From Flavobacterium branchiarum (GTDB lineage: Bacteria > Bacteroidota > Bacteroidia > Flavobacteriales > Flavobacteriaceae), in assembly GCF_030409845.1 (NCBI RefSeq), contig NZ_JAUFQQ010000005.1:1178001-1242000 (forward strand): DNA of 64,000 nt. The letters run 5' to 3'. The stretch's first letter is position 1; the number at the start of each line of letters is the position of its first letter. The position numbers and the translations under genes were made by a program. Under the pieces are notes generated by a model. That model saw nothing but the letters and a program-made list of their open reading frames with translations, did not search any database and was not told the DNA's origin. This document shows positions 24,342-32,562 of this stretch, one piece after another.

Positions 24342-26105
24342 ATGAAATTTTTAGGAAATGTAATAGCTACCGTAATCGGTATTTTTGTTTTTTTCATGCT
24401 GTCTTTTTTTGGAATAATGTTATTAGCGGCACTTTTTGGAGGCGATAGTAATGCTGTTACAATAAAAACGGACTCTGTAATTGAACTCGATTTAAGAAAA
24501 ATACAAAATGATTATGCCGGGAAATATAAAGACCCTTGGGTAACTATTTTTTCTGAGCAAAAAGGTATCGGATTAACAGATATCATTAACGCAATAGATG
24601 TAGCAAAAACAGATGACAACATTAAAGGGATTTCTATTCTTAATGACGCCTCTTCTTTAGGAATGGCGCAAAGTAAAGATTTACGAAATGCCCTTGAGAG
24701 TTTTAAAAAATCAGGAAAGTTTGTAATGGCTTATTCTAATGGGTATTCTCAAAAAGAATATTATCTAAATTCTGTTGCAAATACAATCTATTTAAATCCT
24801 GTTGGTGAATTAGATTTTAAAGGTTTGTCTTCTGAAATTATGTTTTTCAAAGATTTTCAAGATAAGTCAGGTATTCACATGGAAGTAATTCGCCATGGAA
24901 AATATAAAAGTGCAGTTGAGCCATTCCTTGAAAACAAAATGAGTGATGCCAACAGAGAACAAACGGGTGCTTTATTAAGCTCAATCTGGAATACTGTTGT
25001 TGCCGATATTTCTAAAAGCCGTAACATTCCTGTTGATCGATTAAATGAAATCGCTAATGGTCTTTTGGCTAGAACTCCTGAAATGGCAAAAGCAGAACGT
25101 CTTGTAGATGTTATAGCTTACGAAGATGTTTATCATGAAGCGATTAAAAAAGCCTTAAAGGTAACTGGCGACGATGATTATAATAAAATTTCTATTTCTG
25201 ATTATACTCAAAACTTTATCACTACTGCGATTAGCTCTAGTGCTACGGGCGACCAAATAGCTATTATTTATGCTCAAGGAGAAATTCAAAGTGGAGAAGG
25301 TGATGTTACTGTTATCGGAGAAGGATCAATGCGCCGTTCTTTGCAAGATGCACGCAAGAACAAAGATGTAAAAGCAATTGTACTACGAATTGACAGTCCT
25401 GGTGGAAGCGCTTTAACTTCTGATTTAATTTGGAGAGAAGTAGAATTAACTAAGAAGATTAAACCTGTAGTTGTTTCTATGGGGAATTACGCCGCATCTG
25501 GAGGATATTATATCGCGTGTAATGCTAATAAAATATTTGCTGAAAGCAATACAATAACTGGTTCTATTGGAGTTTTTGGAGTATTACCAAATTTCACTCC
25601 ATTGGCCAACAAACTAGGAATTAATACTGAACAAGTAAAAACACATACAAATGCTGCTAACTACAGTCCATTTGTCCCTTTAGACGAGAACTTCAAAGCG
25701 GTAACTCTAGAAAGTGTTGAACATATCTATAAAACTTTTGTAACTCATGTTGCTGAAGGAAGAAAAATGACTTTTGATCAAGTTGATGCTATTGCACAAG
25801 GTAGAGTTTGGACTGGTTCTGAAGCACTAAAAATTGGTCTTGTAGATAAAATTGGAGGCTTGAATGACGCTATAGCCGAGGCTGCAACTCTTGCTAAAGT
25901 AAAAGATTACAGCACACAAAACTATCCGGAATACGAAAAGAAATTCAACGATATGTTGCAAAATTTACCTTTTGCAAAATCAAAAGAGAATTTTATTAAA
26001 GAAGAAATAGGAGAAGAAAATTATTTTATTATCGAACAAGTAAAAAGATTACAAGCTAAAAAAGGCGTACAAGCCATGATGCCATTTGAAATTAACATTA
26101 GATAA
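24342..26105 (+). CDS. sppA: Signal peptide peptidase SppA, long (67K) type
   Basis: SppA degrades leftover signal peptides in the inner membrane. The 587-aa length, an N-terminal membrane anchor (residues about 4-30) and two tandem S49 protease repeats mark the long E. coli-like form. The catalytic dyad is visible: Lys189 in HGKYKSAVEPF (first repeat) and Ser386 in GNYAASGGYYIA (second repeat). The second-repeat segment LRIDSPGGSALTSD is also typical. It has its own promoter and a strong terminator. Confidence 0.95.
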   Translation: MKFLGNVIATVIGIFVFFMLSFFGIMLLAALFGGDSNAVTIKTDSVIELDLRKIQNDYAGKYKDPWVTIFSEQKGIGLTDIINAIDVAKTDDNIKGISILNDASSLGMAQSKDLRNALESFKKSGKFVMAYSNGYSQKEYYLNSVANTIYLNPVGELDFKGLSSEIMFFKDFQDKSGIHMEVIRHGKYKSAVEPFLENKMSDANREQTGALLSSIWNTVVADISKSRNIPVDRLNEIANGLLARTPEMAKAERLVDVIAYEDVYHEAIKKALKVTGDDDYNKISISDYTQNFITTAISSSATGDQIAIIYAQGEIQSGEGDVTVIGEGSMRRSLQDARKNKDVKAIVLRIDSPGGSALTSDLIWREVELTKKIKPVVVSMGNYAASGGYYIACNANKIFAESNTITGSIGVFGVLPNFTPLANKLGINTEQVKTHTNAANYSPFVPLDENFKAVTLESVEHIYKTFVTHVAEGRKMTFDQVDAIAQGRVWTGSEALKIGLVDKIGGLNDAIAEAATLAKVKDYSTQNYPEYEKKFNDMLQNLPFAKSKENFIKEEIGEENYFIIEQVKRLQAKKGVQAMMPFEINIR

Positions 26106-26127
26106 TTTATAAATTTATTACAATTAC

Positions 26128-26162
26128 AATCCGTTTAAGTTAGACTTAAGCGGATTTTTTGT
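26128..26162 (+). terminator. Intrinsic terminator after sppA
   Basis: AATCCGTTTAAG (26128-26139) pairs with CTTAAGCGGATT (26145-26156), one G-T pair, followed by TTTTT. Confidence 0.9.
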
Positions 26163-26329
26163 TTTATACCAAATCGCCAAAAGTTAACTCAGGTTTAATT
26201 TAGCGGTAACATACATAAGTGGATGTTGTTGCTACTTTAGCCAAATATTACAAGGGCAACTATACAAGCATTTAAGACATTTTAAGCTAGTAGAATTCAT
26301 AGTAATCATAACCCTGTTTATTTTTTTGG

Positions 26330-26377
26330 ATAGCTTACTCGTATCGCCCCCCTCGATATGTAGTAGGCTATTTTTTT
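26330..26377 (+). other. Orphan terminator-like hairpin in the 420-base sppA-asmA gap (possible small RNA end)
   Basis: The gap 26163-26526 has no gene. In its middle, ATAGCTTACT...TATCG pairs with CGATA...AGTAGGCTAT, with a small internal loop and a C-rich apical loop (CCCCCC), followed directly by seven T. No coding region ends just upstream, because sppA already has a terminator 170 bases earlier, so the hairpin could end an unannotated small RNA. A clear promoter for such an RNA is not seen. Confidence 0.4.
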
Positions 26378-26526
26378 AGATTAAACTCATTAGAAGACTT
26401 CTAAAAGAATAGGACTAAATTTCTTTTTATAAAGGAAATTCAAAAGGAATCTCTCATAAAAGTTTATTTTTGTGATAAGCAGGCACAAAATTTGCTTGTA
26501 ATAACTGAATATTAATAACTATACAT

Positions 26527-29166
26527 ATGCTAAAGAAAGCTCTGAAAATCGCAGGAATAGTGATCGTTTTACTGATTGCTTCTTTATTTGCCATTCCGTT
26601 TTTTTTTAAAGACCAAATTAAAAACAAAATATCCGAAGCCATCAATGAGAGCGTTGATGCCAAAGTTAGTTTTGTAGACGCCGATTTGAGCTTATTTAAA
26701 AACTTTCCGAATGCTAACGTCACCATAGAAAAATTAGTGATTATAAATAAAGCTCCTTTTGAAGGGGATACTTTAGTTTCATTAGGTGAGTTAAATTTAA
26801 AAATGAGTATCAAAGAGCTTTTCAAAGGAAAAGAGGAAGCGTTGAACATTCAAGGAATTGATACTAAAAATGGATTAATCAATATTATATTTGATAAAAA
26901 TGGTGTGGGTAATTTTGACATTGCACTAAAAAAAGACGAATCTAAAAAAGACGAAACCGCCAGCAAACCTCTTTCTTTAAAAATCCAAGGGTACAAAATT
27001 GAAAATTTCACTTTTAGATATTTTGACCAAGGTTCAAAAATAAAAATGGTTATCGATAGCTTAAACCATGAAGGAAAAGGTGATTTTACCGCTTCAAATC
27101 TTGACCTAGTTACAAAATCGACTGCCAAAGTATCTTTGGACATGGATAAAGTAAATTACATGAAAAATGTATCGCTAACTCTTGATGCAGTTTTAGGTAT
27201 CGATTTAGAAAAAAGCAAATATACTTTTAAAGAGAACAAAGCTTTAATCAATCAGTTGCCATTAGAATTTGATGGTTTTATTCAAATGGTTGAAGGGGGG
27301 CAAGAATATGATTTAAAATTTAAAACGCCTACCTCATCTTTCACCAACTTCTTAGGGTTAATTCCATCTGCTTATTCTTCTGGATTAGATGGTGTAAAAA
27401 CTACCGGAGATTTTACTGTTGCAGGATTTGCCAAAGGAAAATATTCGGACACTACTGTTCCTAAATTTAATATTGAAATTGCATCTAACAATGCTTCATT
27501 TAAATATCCAAACTTGCCAAAATCAGTTCAAAACATTGTTATTGATACTAGGATTATAAACGAAACTGGTGTCCTAAATGATACTTATGTAAATTTAGAC
27601 AAACTATCATTTAAGATTGATCAAGATGTTTTTAATGCTAAAGCGAATATTAAGAATATTACTGTAAATCCTATTGTAGATGCTGCATTAAAAGGAACTA
27701 TTAACTTAGCGAACCTTTCTAAAGCTTATCCTATAAAAATGGACAAACCTTTGTCTGGTATTTTAAAAGCGGATGTGACTACTAATTTTGATATGGCTTC
27801 AGTTGAGAAAAGTCAATATCAAAACATTAAAAATGCTGGTACGATGAGTTTATCTGGATTTAAATATACAGATGAAAATAACAAATCGATGAATATTAGT
27901 ACTGCTTTGGTTCAGTTTACTCCAAGCACAATTAACTTAAAGCAATTTGATGCTACTACTGGAAAAAGTGACATGAGCATCAATGGAGTTCTTGAAAATT
28001 TCTATGGTTTCATGTTTAAAAAACAAGAACTAAGAGGTAATTTCAATATGAGCTCAAACCAATTGGCTGTAGCTGATTTTATGACTACCGGAGAACCTGC
28101 ACCTGCTAAAACGGAAACACAAGCAGATTCTAAAGCAAAAGCTAAGCCAGCGGAAGCAATGAAAATTCCAGCTTTCTTAAATTGTACATTAACAGCAAAA
28201 GCAGCTACTGTTTTGTATGATAATTTAAAACTAAAAGATGTTTCTGGAAAGATAATCGTAAAAGATGAAAAAGCAACTTTAGAGAACTTTAAAACGGCTA
28301 TTTTTGGAGGTACAATTGCTTTAAACGGAGCAGTATCTACAAAAGCAAAAGTACCAACTTTTGATATGAATTTAGGATTCAATCAAGTTGATATTGCACA
28401 ATCGTTTACGCAATTAGACTTGTTGAAAAAGATTGCTCCAATAGCAGGAATTGTCAATGGTAAAATAAACTCGACTATAAAACTTAACGGAAACCTCGAT
28501 GCTAACGAATTAACTCCTGACTTAAAATCTATATCAGGTGATTTGTTAGGTCAATTACTTTCTACAACTGTAAATGCCCAGAATTCGACTGTATTAAATG
28601 CTTTAACTTCTAATATTAAATTTCTTGATATTAATAAGTTAAACTTAAATGACTTAAAAATCGGACTTACATTTGATAATGGAAAAGTAAATGTAAAACC
28701 ATTCGATATAAAATACCAAGACATTAAAGCAACTATTGGAGGAACTCATGGTTTTGACCAAACAATGAACTACACTATAAAGTTGGATGTTCCTGCAAAA
28801 TACCTTGGATCTGAGGCAAATGCTTTCTTAGCTAAAATGTCTCCTGCTGATGCCGCAAAACTGCAAAGCATTCCGATTAATGCATTCTTGACTGGTAATT
28901 TTTCTAATCCAAAAGTTTCTACCGATATGAAAAGTGCTGTTACTAACTTAACAACACAATTGGTTAACCAACAAAAAGAGAAACTGACTAAACAAGGAAC
29001 AACTGCTTTAACGGATTTGATTAATAAAAACACTAAATCAAAAGACACTACAAAGGCAGGTGCAGCCAACAAAGAAAAAACTACCGAACAGGTAAACAAA
29101 GCTGCCGATTTAATAAACGGTTTGTTTAAGAAAAAGAAAAAAGAAGAGCCGGCAACGACTCCTTAA
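26527..29166 (+). CDS. AsmA-like family protein
   Basis: The 879-aa product has an N-terminal membrane helix (residues about 8-28, IAGIVIVLLIASLFAIPFFF). A very long beta-rich periplasmic body with repeated DxxxNG...G patterns follows, characteristic of AsmA/YhdP-type proteins. These proteins are bridge-like lipid-transfer or outer-membrane-assembly factors. The C-terminus is disordered and Lys/Thr-rich (about 830-879), including a KKKKKEEPATTP end. It has its own terminator. Substrate and partner are unknown; the assignment to a specific AsmA subgroup is not possible by eye. Confidence 0.88.
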   Translation: MLKKALKIAGIVIVLLIASLFAIPFFFKDQIKNKISEAINESVDAKVSFVDADLSLFKNFPNANVTIEKLVIINKAPFEGDTLVSLGELNLKMSIKELFKGKEEALNIQGIDTKNGLINIIFDKNGVGNFDIALKKDESKKDETASKPLSLKIQGYKIENFTFRYFDQGSKIKMVIDSLNHEGKGDFTASNLDLVTKSTAKVSLDMDKVNYMKNVSLTLDAVLGIDLEKSKYTFKENKALINQLPLEFDGFIQMVEGGQEYDLKFKTPTSSFTNFLGLIPSAYSSGLDGVKTTGDFTVAGFAKGKYSDTTVPKFNIEIASNNASFKYPNLPKSVQNIVIDTRIINETGVLNDTYVNLDKLSFKIDQDVFNAKANIKNITVNPIVDAALKGTINLANLSKAYPIKMDKPLSGILKADVTTNFDMASVEKSQYQNIKNAGTMSLSGFKYTDENNKSMNISTALVQFTPSTINLKQFDATTGKSDMSINGVLENFYGFMFKKQELRGNFNMSSNQLAVADFMTTGEPAPAKTETQADSKAKAKPAEAMKIPAFLNCTLTAKAATVLYDNLKLKDVSGKIIVKDEKATLENFKTAIFGGTIALNGAVSTKAKVPTFDMNLGFNQVDIAQSFTQLDLLKKIAPIAGIVNGKINSTIKLNGNLDANELTPDLKSISGDLLGQLLSTTVNAQNSTVLNALTSNIKFLDINKLNLNDLKIGLTFDNGKVNVKPFDIKYQDIKATIGGTHGFDQTMNYTIKLDVPAKYLGSEANAFLAKMSPADAAKLQSIPINAFLTGNFSNPKVSTDMKSAVTNLTTQLVNQQKEKLTKQGTTALTDLINKNTKSKDTTKAGAANKEKTTEQVNKAADLINGLFKKKKKEEPATTP

Positions 29167-29185
29167 AAACATATTATTAAATTAC

Positions 29186-29220
29186 AAAAAAGCCTAAGAA
29201 TTCAATTCTTAGGCTTTTTT
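29186..29220. terminator. Bidirectional terminator after the AsmA-like gene
   Basis: Seventeen-base arms (29186-29202 and 29204-29220) with core GCCTAAGAATT form a perfect stem with A- and T-rich ends. Confidence 0.9.
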
Positions 29221-29247
29221 CATTTACAAGTCAGCAAATTTTCATTC

Positions 29248-29371
29248 AACACATAGAAACATAGATTTTATGTAAAAAAAGAAATACATTTCTTCCACAT
29301 AACAACCTTTGTGTACTTAAGAAAAGTGAAACGCCTATTTTAAGAGTACAAAATCTATGTTTCTATGCGTT
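29248..29371. repeat. Interspersed repeat with 17-bp inverted termini, copy B
   Basis: It is bounded by AACACATAGAAACATAG (29248-29264) and CTATGTTTCTATGCGTT (29355-29371). The interior TGTACTTAAGAAAAGTGAAACG matches the reverse complement of the interior of 1850-1986. It lies between the convergent AsmA-like and trehalase genes, a safe landing site. Confidence 0.8.
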
Positions 29372-29396
29372 AAAATTAATTACTCCTATATTGTTT

Positions 29397-31262
29397 CTAA
29401 AACAATTTATCGGGATCTGTTAGTTTTTCTAACTCTGCCCTTAAATCTGTTTTTAGAATACTTAATCCTAACTGATAAGAAGCATTCATCCAACCAAATC
29501 CTTCTTCGGTTATATAATCGAATGCTGTACCCACATTGCCATATTCTGCAAAAATCTTAAGTGAACTTGTTTCTAAATTAAATTTCTCCGGAATGGTGCC
29601 ATTATAATCTACTGCATTACGTGTAATAAGCCATAACCAGCGATAAATCATTTCTTGCGCTTCATCTACATAATTATAATTTATTAGCCCTTCCCACAGG
29701 AAAACCTGATGTGGTGCCCATCCAAAAGGATAATCCCATTGTCGCTGTGGTGAATTTACATCTAGATTTTCAATCTCCTCTTTGGTGCTTCCTGCAATCC
29801 CTCCTTTTAATTTAAATTTTGGTAATGCTTCTTTTACCAAAATTGCTGCTTGCTCTGCACTACATAATTTTGCCCAAAGCGGATAAAATGTTGCTGCAGC
29901 ATCAAATACATGTGGTTCTTTCTTTACAAAATTATAATCATAATAAATCTCTGTGTTCTTATCCCAAAGCAATTCATTGATTTTATCTTTTCTAGAAACT
30001 GCCTTCTCTTTCCAGTATTCGGCAGTATAAGTTGTTTGTTGCTCATCTGCAAAATGATTCTCAAATACGGTTTCAATTAAGTAAGCAATATCGGTTTCGT
30101 ATTTATAAAGTAAGCTGTTTAAATCTATTGTATTTAAATCAGCACAAATATCCACAAATCGATTCGTAGTATCATGACCACTTTCTCGCATGCTACGATC
30201 GTGTACAAAATAGGCATCTAGACTAGCGTCAATAATTTCTCTATCAAGATATTTCTTCTCAAATTCTCTTAGAGGTAATTTATATAACTGTGCATATTTT
30301 TCAAGAACATCATCAAAATGTCCTACCTCAACTTCAAACGGAAGTCCAATTCCTTCTGCTTTATAACGGTTCAATCCATTTGAAGTAAGTCGCTTTCCTT
30401 CTACCATCCAAACCGTTTGATATTCTTTTATCGCAGTATGAAGGTGTCTTGCTATCCAATCTTTCGTTGGTTTCGCCTCTTTTACAATTGCAACAATCAA
30501 CGAAGTGTATAATGGTGGTTGCGTGCGGGTTAAATAGTAACTTCTGTTTGCATTAAGAATTTTTCCGTAATGATCAATTTGGTATTTAAAATTCTCAGCT
30601 ATCCCAATAGCCAATTCTGGTTTATTATCTAATAAAAGTCCAATAGCAATAAAATAGCTATCCCAACCATACATCTCGTTAAACCTACCTCCCGGAACGA
30701 CAAAAGGAACTCCTTTTGTCTCTCCGTTTTCCTGTTGCAATGCTAGAGCAAGAATCCCCGGCTTTTTGTTCAACGTCAATACATATTCTGAAGAAATATC
30801 ATTGGCTAGTTGCACTACTTGCAATTTAGGAATAGATTTCTCTAACGCTTTAAAATACTCAAAAGCTATTTTATCTGTTGCAGGAACATACAAATAAGAA
30901 ACTGCGTTTTCTATCTTTTCATCTTCTACAATTTTAGCAACTCCTTTGGCATCGATAGTTCTTGTTAATCCATTCCAATATAAATCCTTTATTTTTCTAG
31001 AAATACGACTTACTGGATTTTCGATTATTTCAGAACTATCTATTTCAGCAAATTCTAAATTGCTTTTTTTAGACAATGCTAATTCTTGTAATAGATTAGA
31101 TAAATAATAAGTCCCTTCGACATGCAATGAATTTCCGTTTTCATCTTCCAATAAAAAACTTTTAGGTCCTTTATCATCAATCGTAATCTTTTTATCCCCA
31201 TCTGTATCTTCTTGGGCTAATAAGCGCTGAAGTGTCTGATTTATGTTTAGTTTAAATTTCAT
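29397..31262 (-). CDS. Trehalase (GH37), neutral-trehalase type with calcium-binding motif
   Basis: Trehalase hydrolyses trehalose to two glucose. The 621-aa sequence carries both GH37 signatures: PGGRFNEMYGWDSYF near residue 190 and QWDYPFGWAP near 506. Unusually for bacteria, residues 19-30 (DTDGDKKITIDD, followed by KGPK) match the calcium-binding motif of fungal neutral trehalases (DTDxNxxITIxDxGPK). No signal peptide is visible, so the enzyme is probably cytosolic and acts after uptake. The start codon overlaps the end of the MFS gene by 11 bases, implying translational coupling in a receptor-transporter-trehalase operon. Confidence 0.95.
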   Translation of the reverse strand: MKFKLNINQTLQRLLAQEDTDGDKKITIDDKGPKSFLLEDENGNSLHVEGTYYLSNLLQELALSKKSNLEFAEIDSSEIIENPVSRISRKIKDLYWNGLTRTIDAKGVAKIVEDEKIENAVSYLYVPATDKIAFEYFKALEKSIPKLQVVQLANDISSEYVLTLNKKPGILALALQQENGETKGVPFVVPGGRFNEMYGWDSYFIAIGLLLDNKPELAIGIAENFKYQIDHYGKILNANRSYYLTRTQPPLYTSLIVAIVKEAKPTKDWIARHLHTAIKEYQTVWMVEGKRLTSNGLNRYKAEGIGLPFEVEVGHFDDVLEKYAQLYKLPLREFEKKYLDREIIDASLDAYFVHDRSMRESGHDTTNRFVDICADLNTIDLNSLLYKYETDIAYLIETVFENHFADEQQTTYTAEYWKEKAVSRKDKINELLWDKNTEIYYDYNFVKKEPHVFDAAATFYPLWAKLCSAEQAAILVKEALPKFKLKGGIAGSTKEEIENLDVNSPQRQWDYPFGWAPHQVFLWEGLINYNYVDEAQEMIYRWLWLITRNAVDYNGTIPEKFNLETSSLKIFAEYGNVGTAFDYITEEGFGWMNASYQLGLSILKTDLRAELEKLTDPDKLF

Positions 31263-32472
31263 TTTTTGTCGTAATTTTTTTTAATATAAAGAATGAGACC
31301 AATAGTAATGACATTGGAATCAAGGTGTAATAAAATGCATTCTGTGGCCCTTGATTCTGGAATAGCCAACCTATTATTCTTGAACCTATTGTTCCTCCCA
31401 AAGCAGAGAACACTACAATTAACCCCGTCATTGAACTATGTAAATTTTTAGGCAAAGCACTTAATATAACTGAATTAAGCAACGGATAAATAGGCGCTAT
31501 AAATAATCCTACAAGTGGAAATGCGAAACCTATTAATGGAATATCCTGAAAAGAATGAATCGTTTTTACTTCTAACCCAACCGTCTTTGGCAATACAAAA
31601 ATTACAATCAACATGGCACATATAATACAGAAGCTTAGTACCCAAATCCAGTTTATTTTCTTTGTAATTTCTCCCGCTAGAATTCGCCCAACAGCTAGAG
31701 AAATAGCTAGAATACTAGCCATCATTATGCTATTGTTTTCGGATAAGTGAAGTACTTTATCATTAAACGTTGGTAACCAAGACATGATTCCTTGTTCTAT
31801 CATTACGAATAAAAAAGCACTAACTACAAAAACGATTACCAATGATTTTGCCATTAGCTTAATCATTTGCATAAAATCATCGGCTAGATTTACTCCTGGA
31901 ATTTCTACTGGTTTTTCTATTTTTATAAAGAACAAAAAACCGAATGACAACAATGTTAGTAATGCCAAAAACCAATACACATTAAGCCATGAATCTGGAT
32001 TTGTATCGGTATTAAAAGCTGGAAATAAAAAATAAGCTAGTGCAATCCCTATCATAAAAACACCCTCGACACTACTCATTAATGCATTGTGCTCCTTCTG
32101 ATTTTCTGTTACTGTGCCAATAAGTGAGTAAACAGATACTTTTATTAGAGCAAAAGAAACTCCTACGGTTGCAAAAAGTAATTTGGCATAATTAAACGAA
32201 TTGCCATAAAACATAGCTATACAAGCAAAAGTTACCAATCCTAACCCAATAAGCATTGCTTTTTTATATCCAATTCTTGGTAGAAAAGAAGCTATTAAAA
32301 AAGATACTATTGCAATGGGTAAATCCTTAAAAGCTTCTAAAATGCTAGCCTGTAATTCATTTACTCCATAATTTTTTTGTGCTTTTAAAATCACTATCCC
32401 AACACTATTCAGTAGTATCGCAAATACAAAGTAATTGAGATATAATACTGCCGTTATTCCTGCTTTTTTCAT
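31252..32472 (-). CDS. MFS transporter, probable trehalose or glucose permease
   Basis: This 406-aa inner-membrane protein has about twelve hydrophobic segments in two halves, starting LYLNYFVFAILLNSVGIV; the loop RIGYKKAMLIGLG after helix 2 resembles the MFS A-motif. It lies between a TonB-dependent receptor and trehalase, overlapping the latter by 11 bases. Co-transcription suggests it moves trehalose across the inner membrane; that substrate is inferred from context only. The gap to the upstream receptor gene is about 90 bases, without a terminator. Confidence 0.88.
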   Translation of the reverse strand: MKKAGITAVLYLNYFVFAILLNSVGIVILKAQKNYGVNELQASILEAFKDLPIAIVSFLIASFLPRIGYKKAMLIGLGLVTFACIAMFYGNSFNYAKLLFATVGVSFALIKVSVYSLIGTVTENQKEHNALMSSVEGVFMIGIALAYFLFPAFNTDTNPDSWLNVYWFLALLTLLSFGFLFFIKIEKPVEIPGVNLADDFMQMIKLMAKSLVIVFVVSAFLFVMIEQGIMSWLPTFNDKVLHLSENNSIMMASILAISLAVGRILAGEITKKINWIWVLSFCIICAMLIVIFVLPKTVGLEVKTIHSFQDIPLIGFAFPLVGLFIAPIYPLLNSVILSALPKNLHSSMTGLIVVFSALGGTIGSRIIGWLFQNQGPQNAFYYTLIPMSLLLVSFFILKKITTKNEI

Positions 32473-32562
32473 ACTACCCTATTGATTTACTAACGAATGT
32501 AACAAAAAACTAAATACTGTTATTACAACAGCATTTGGCTGAATTAATTAATATAAAAAAAA

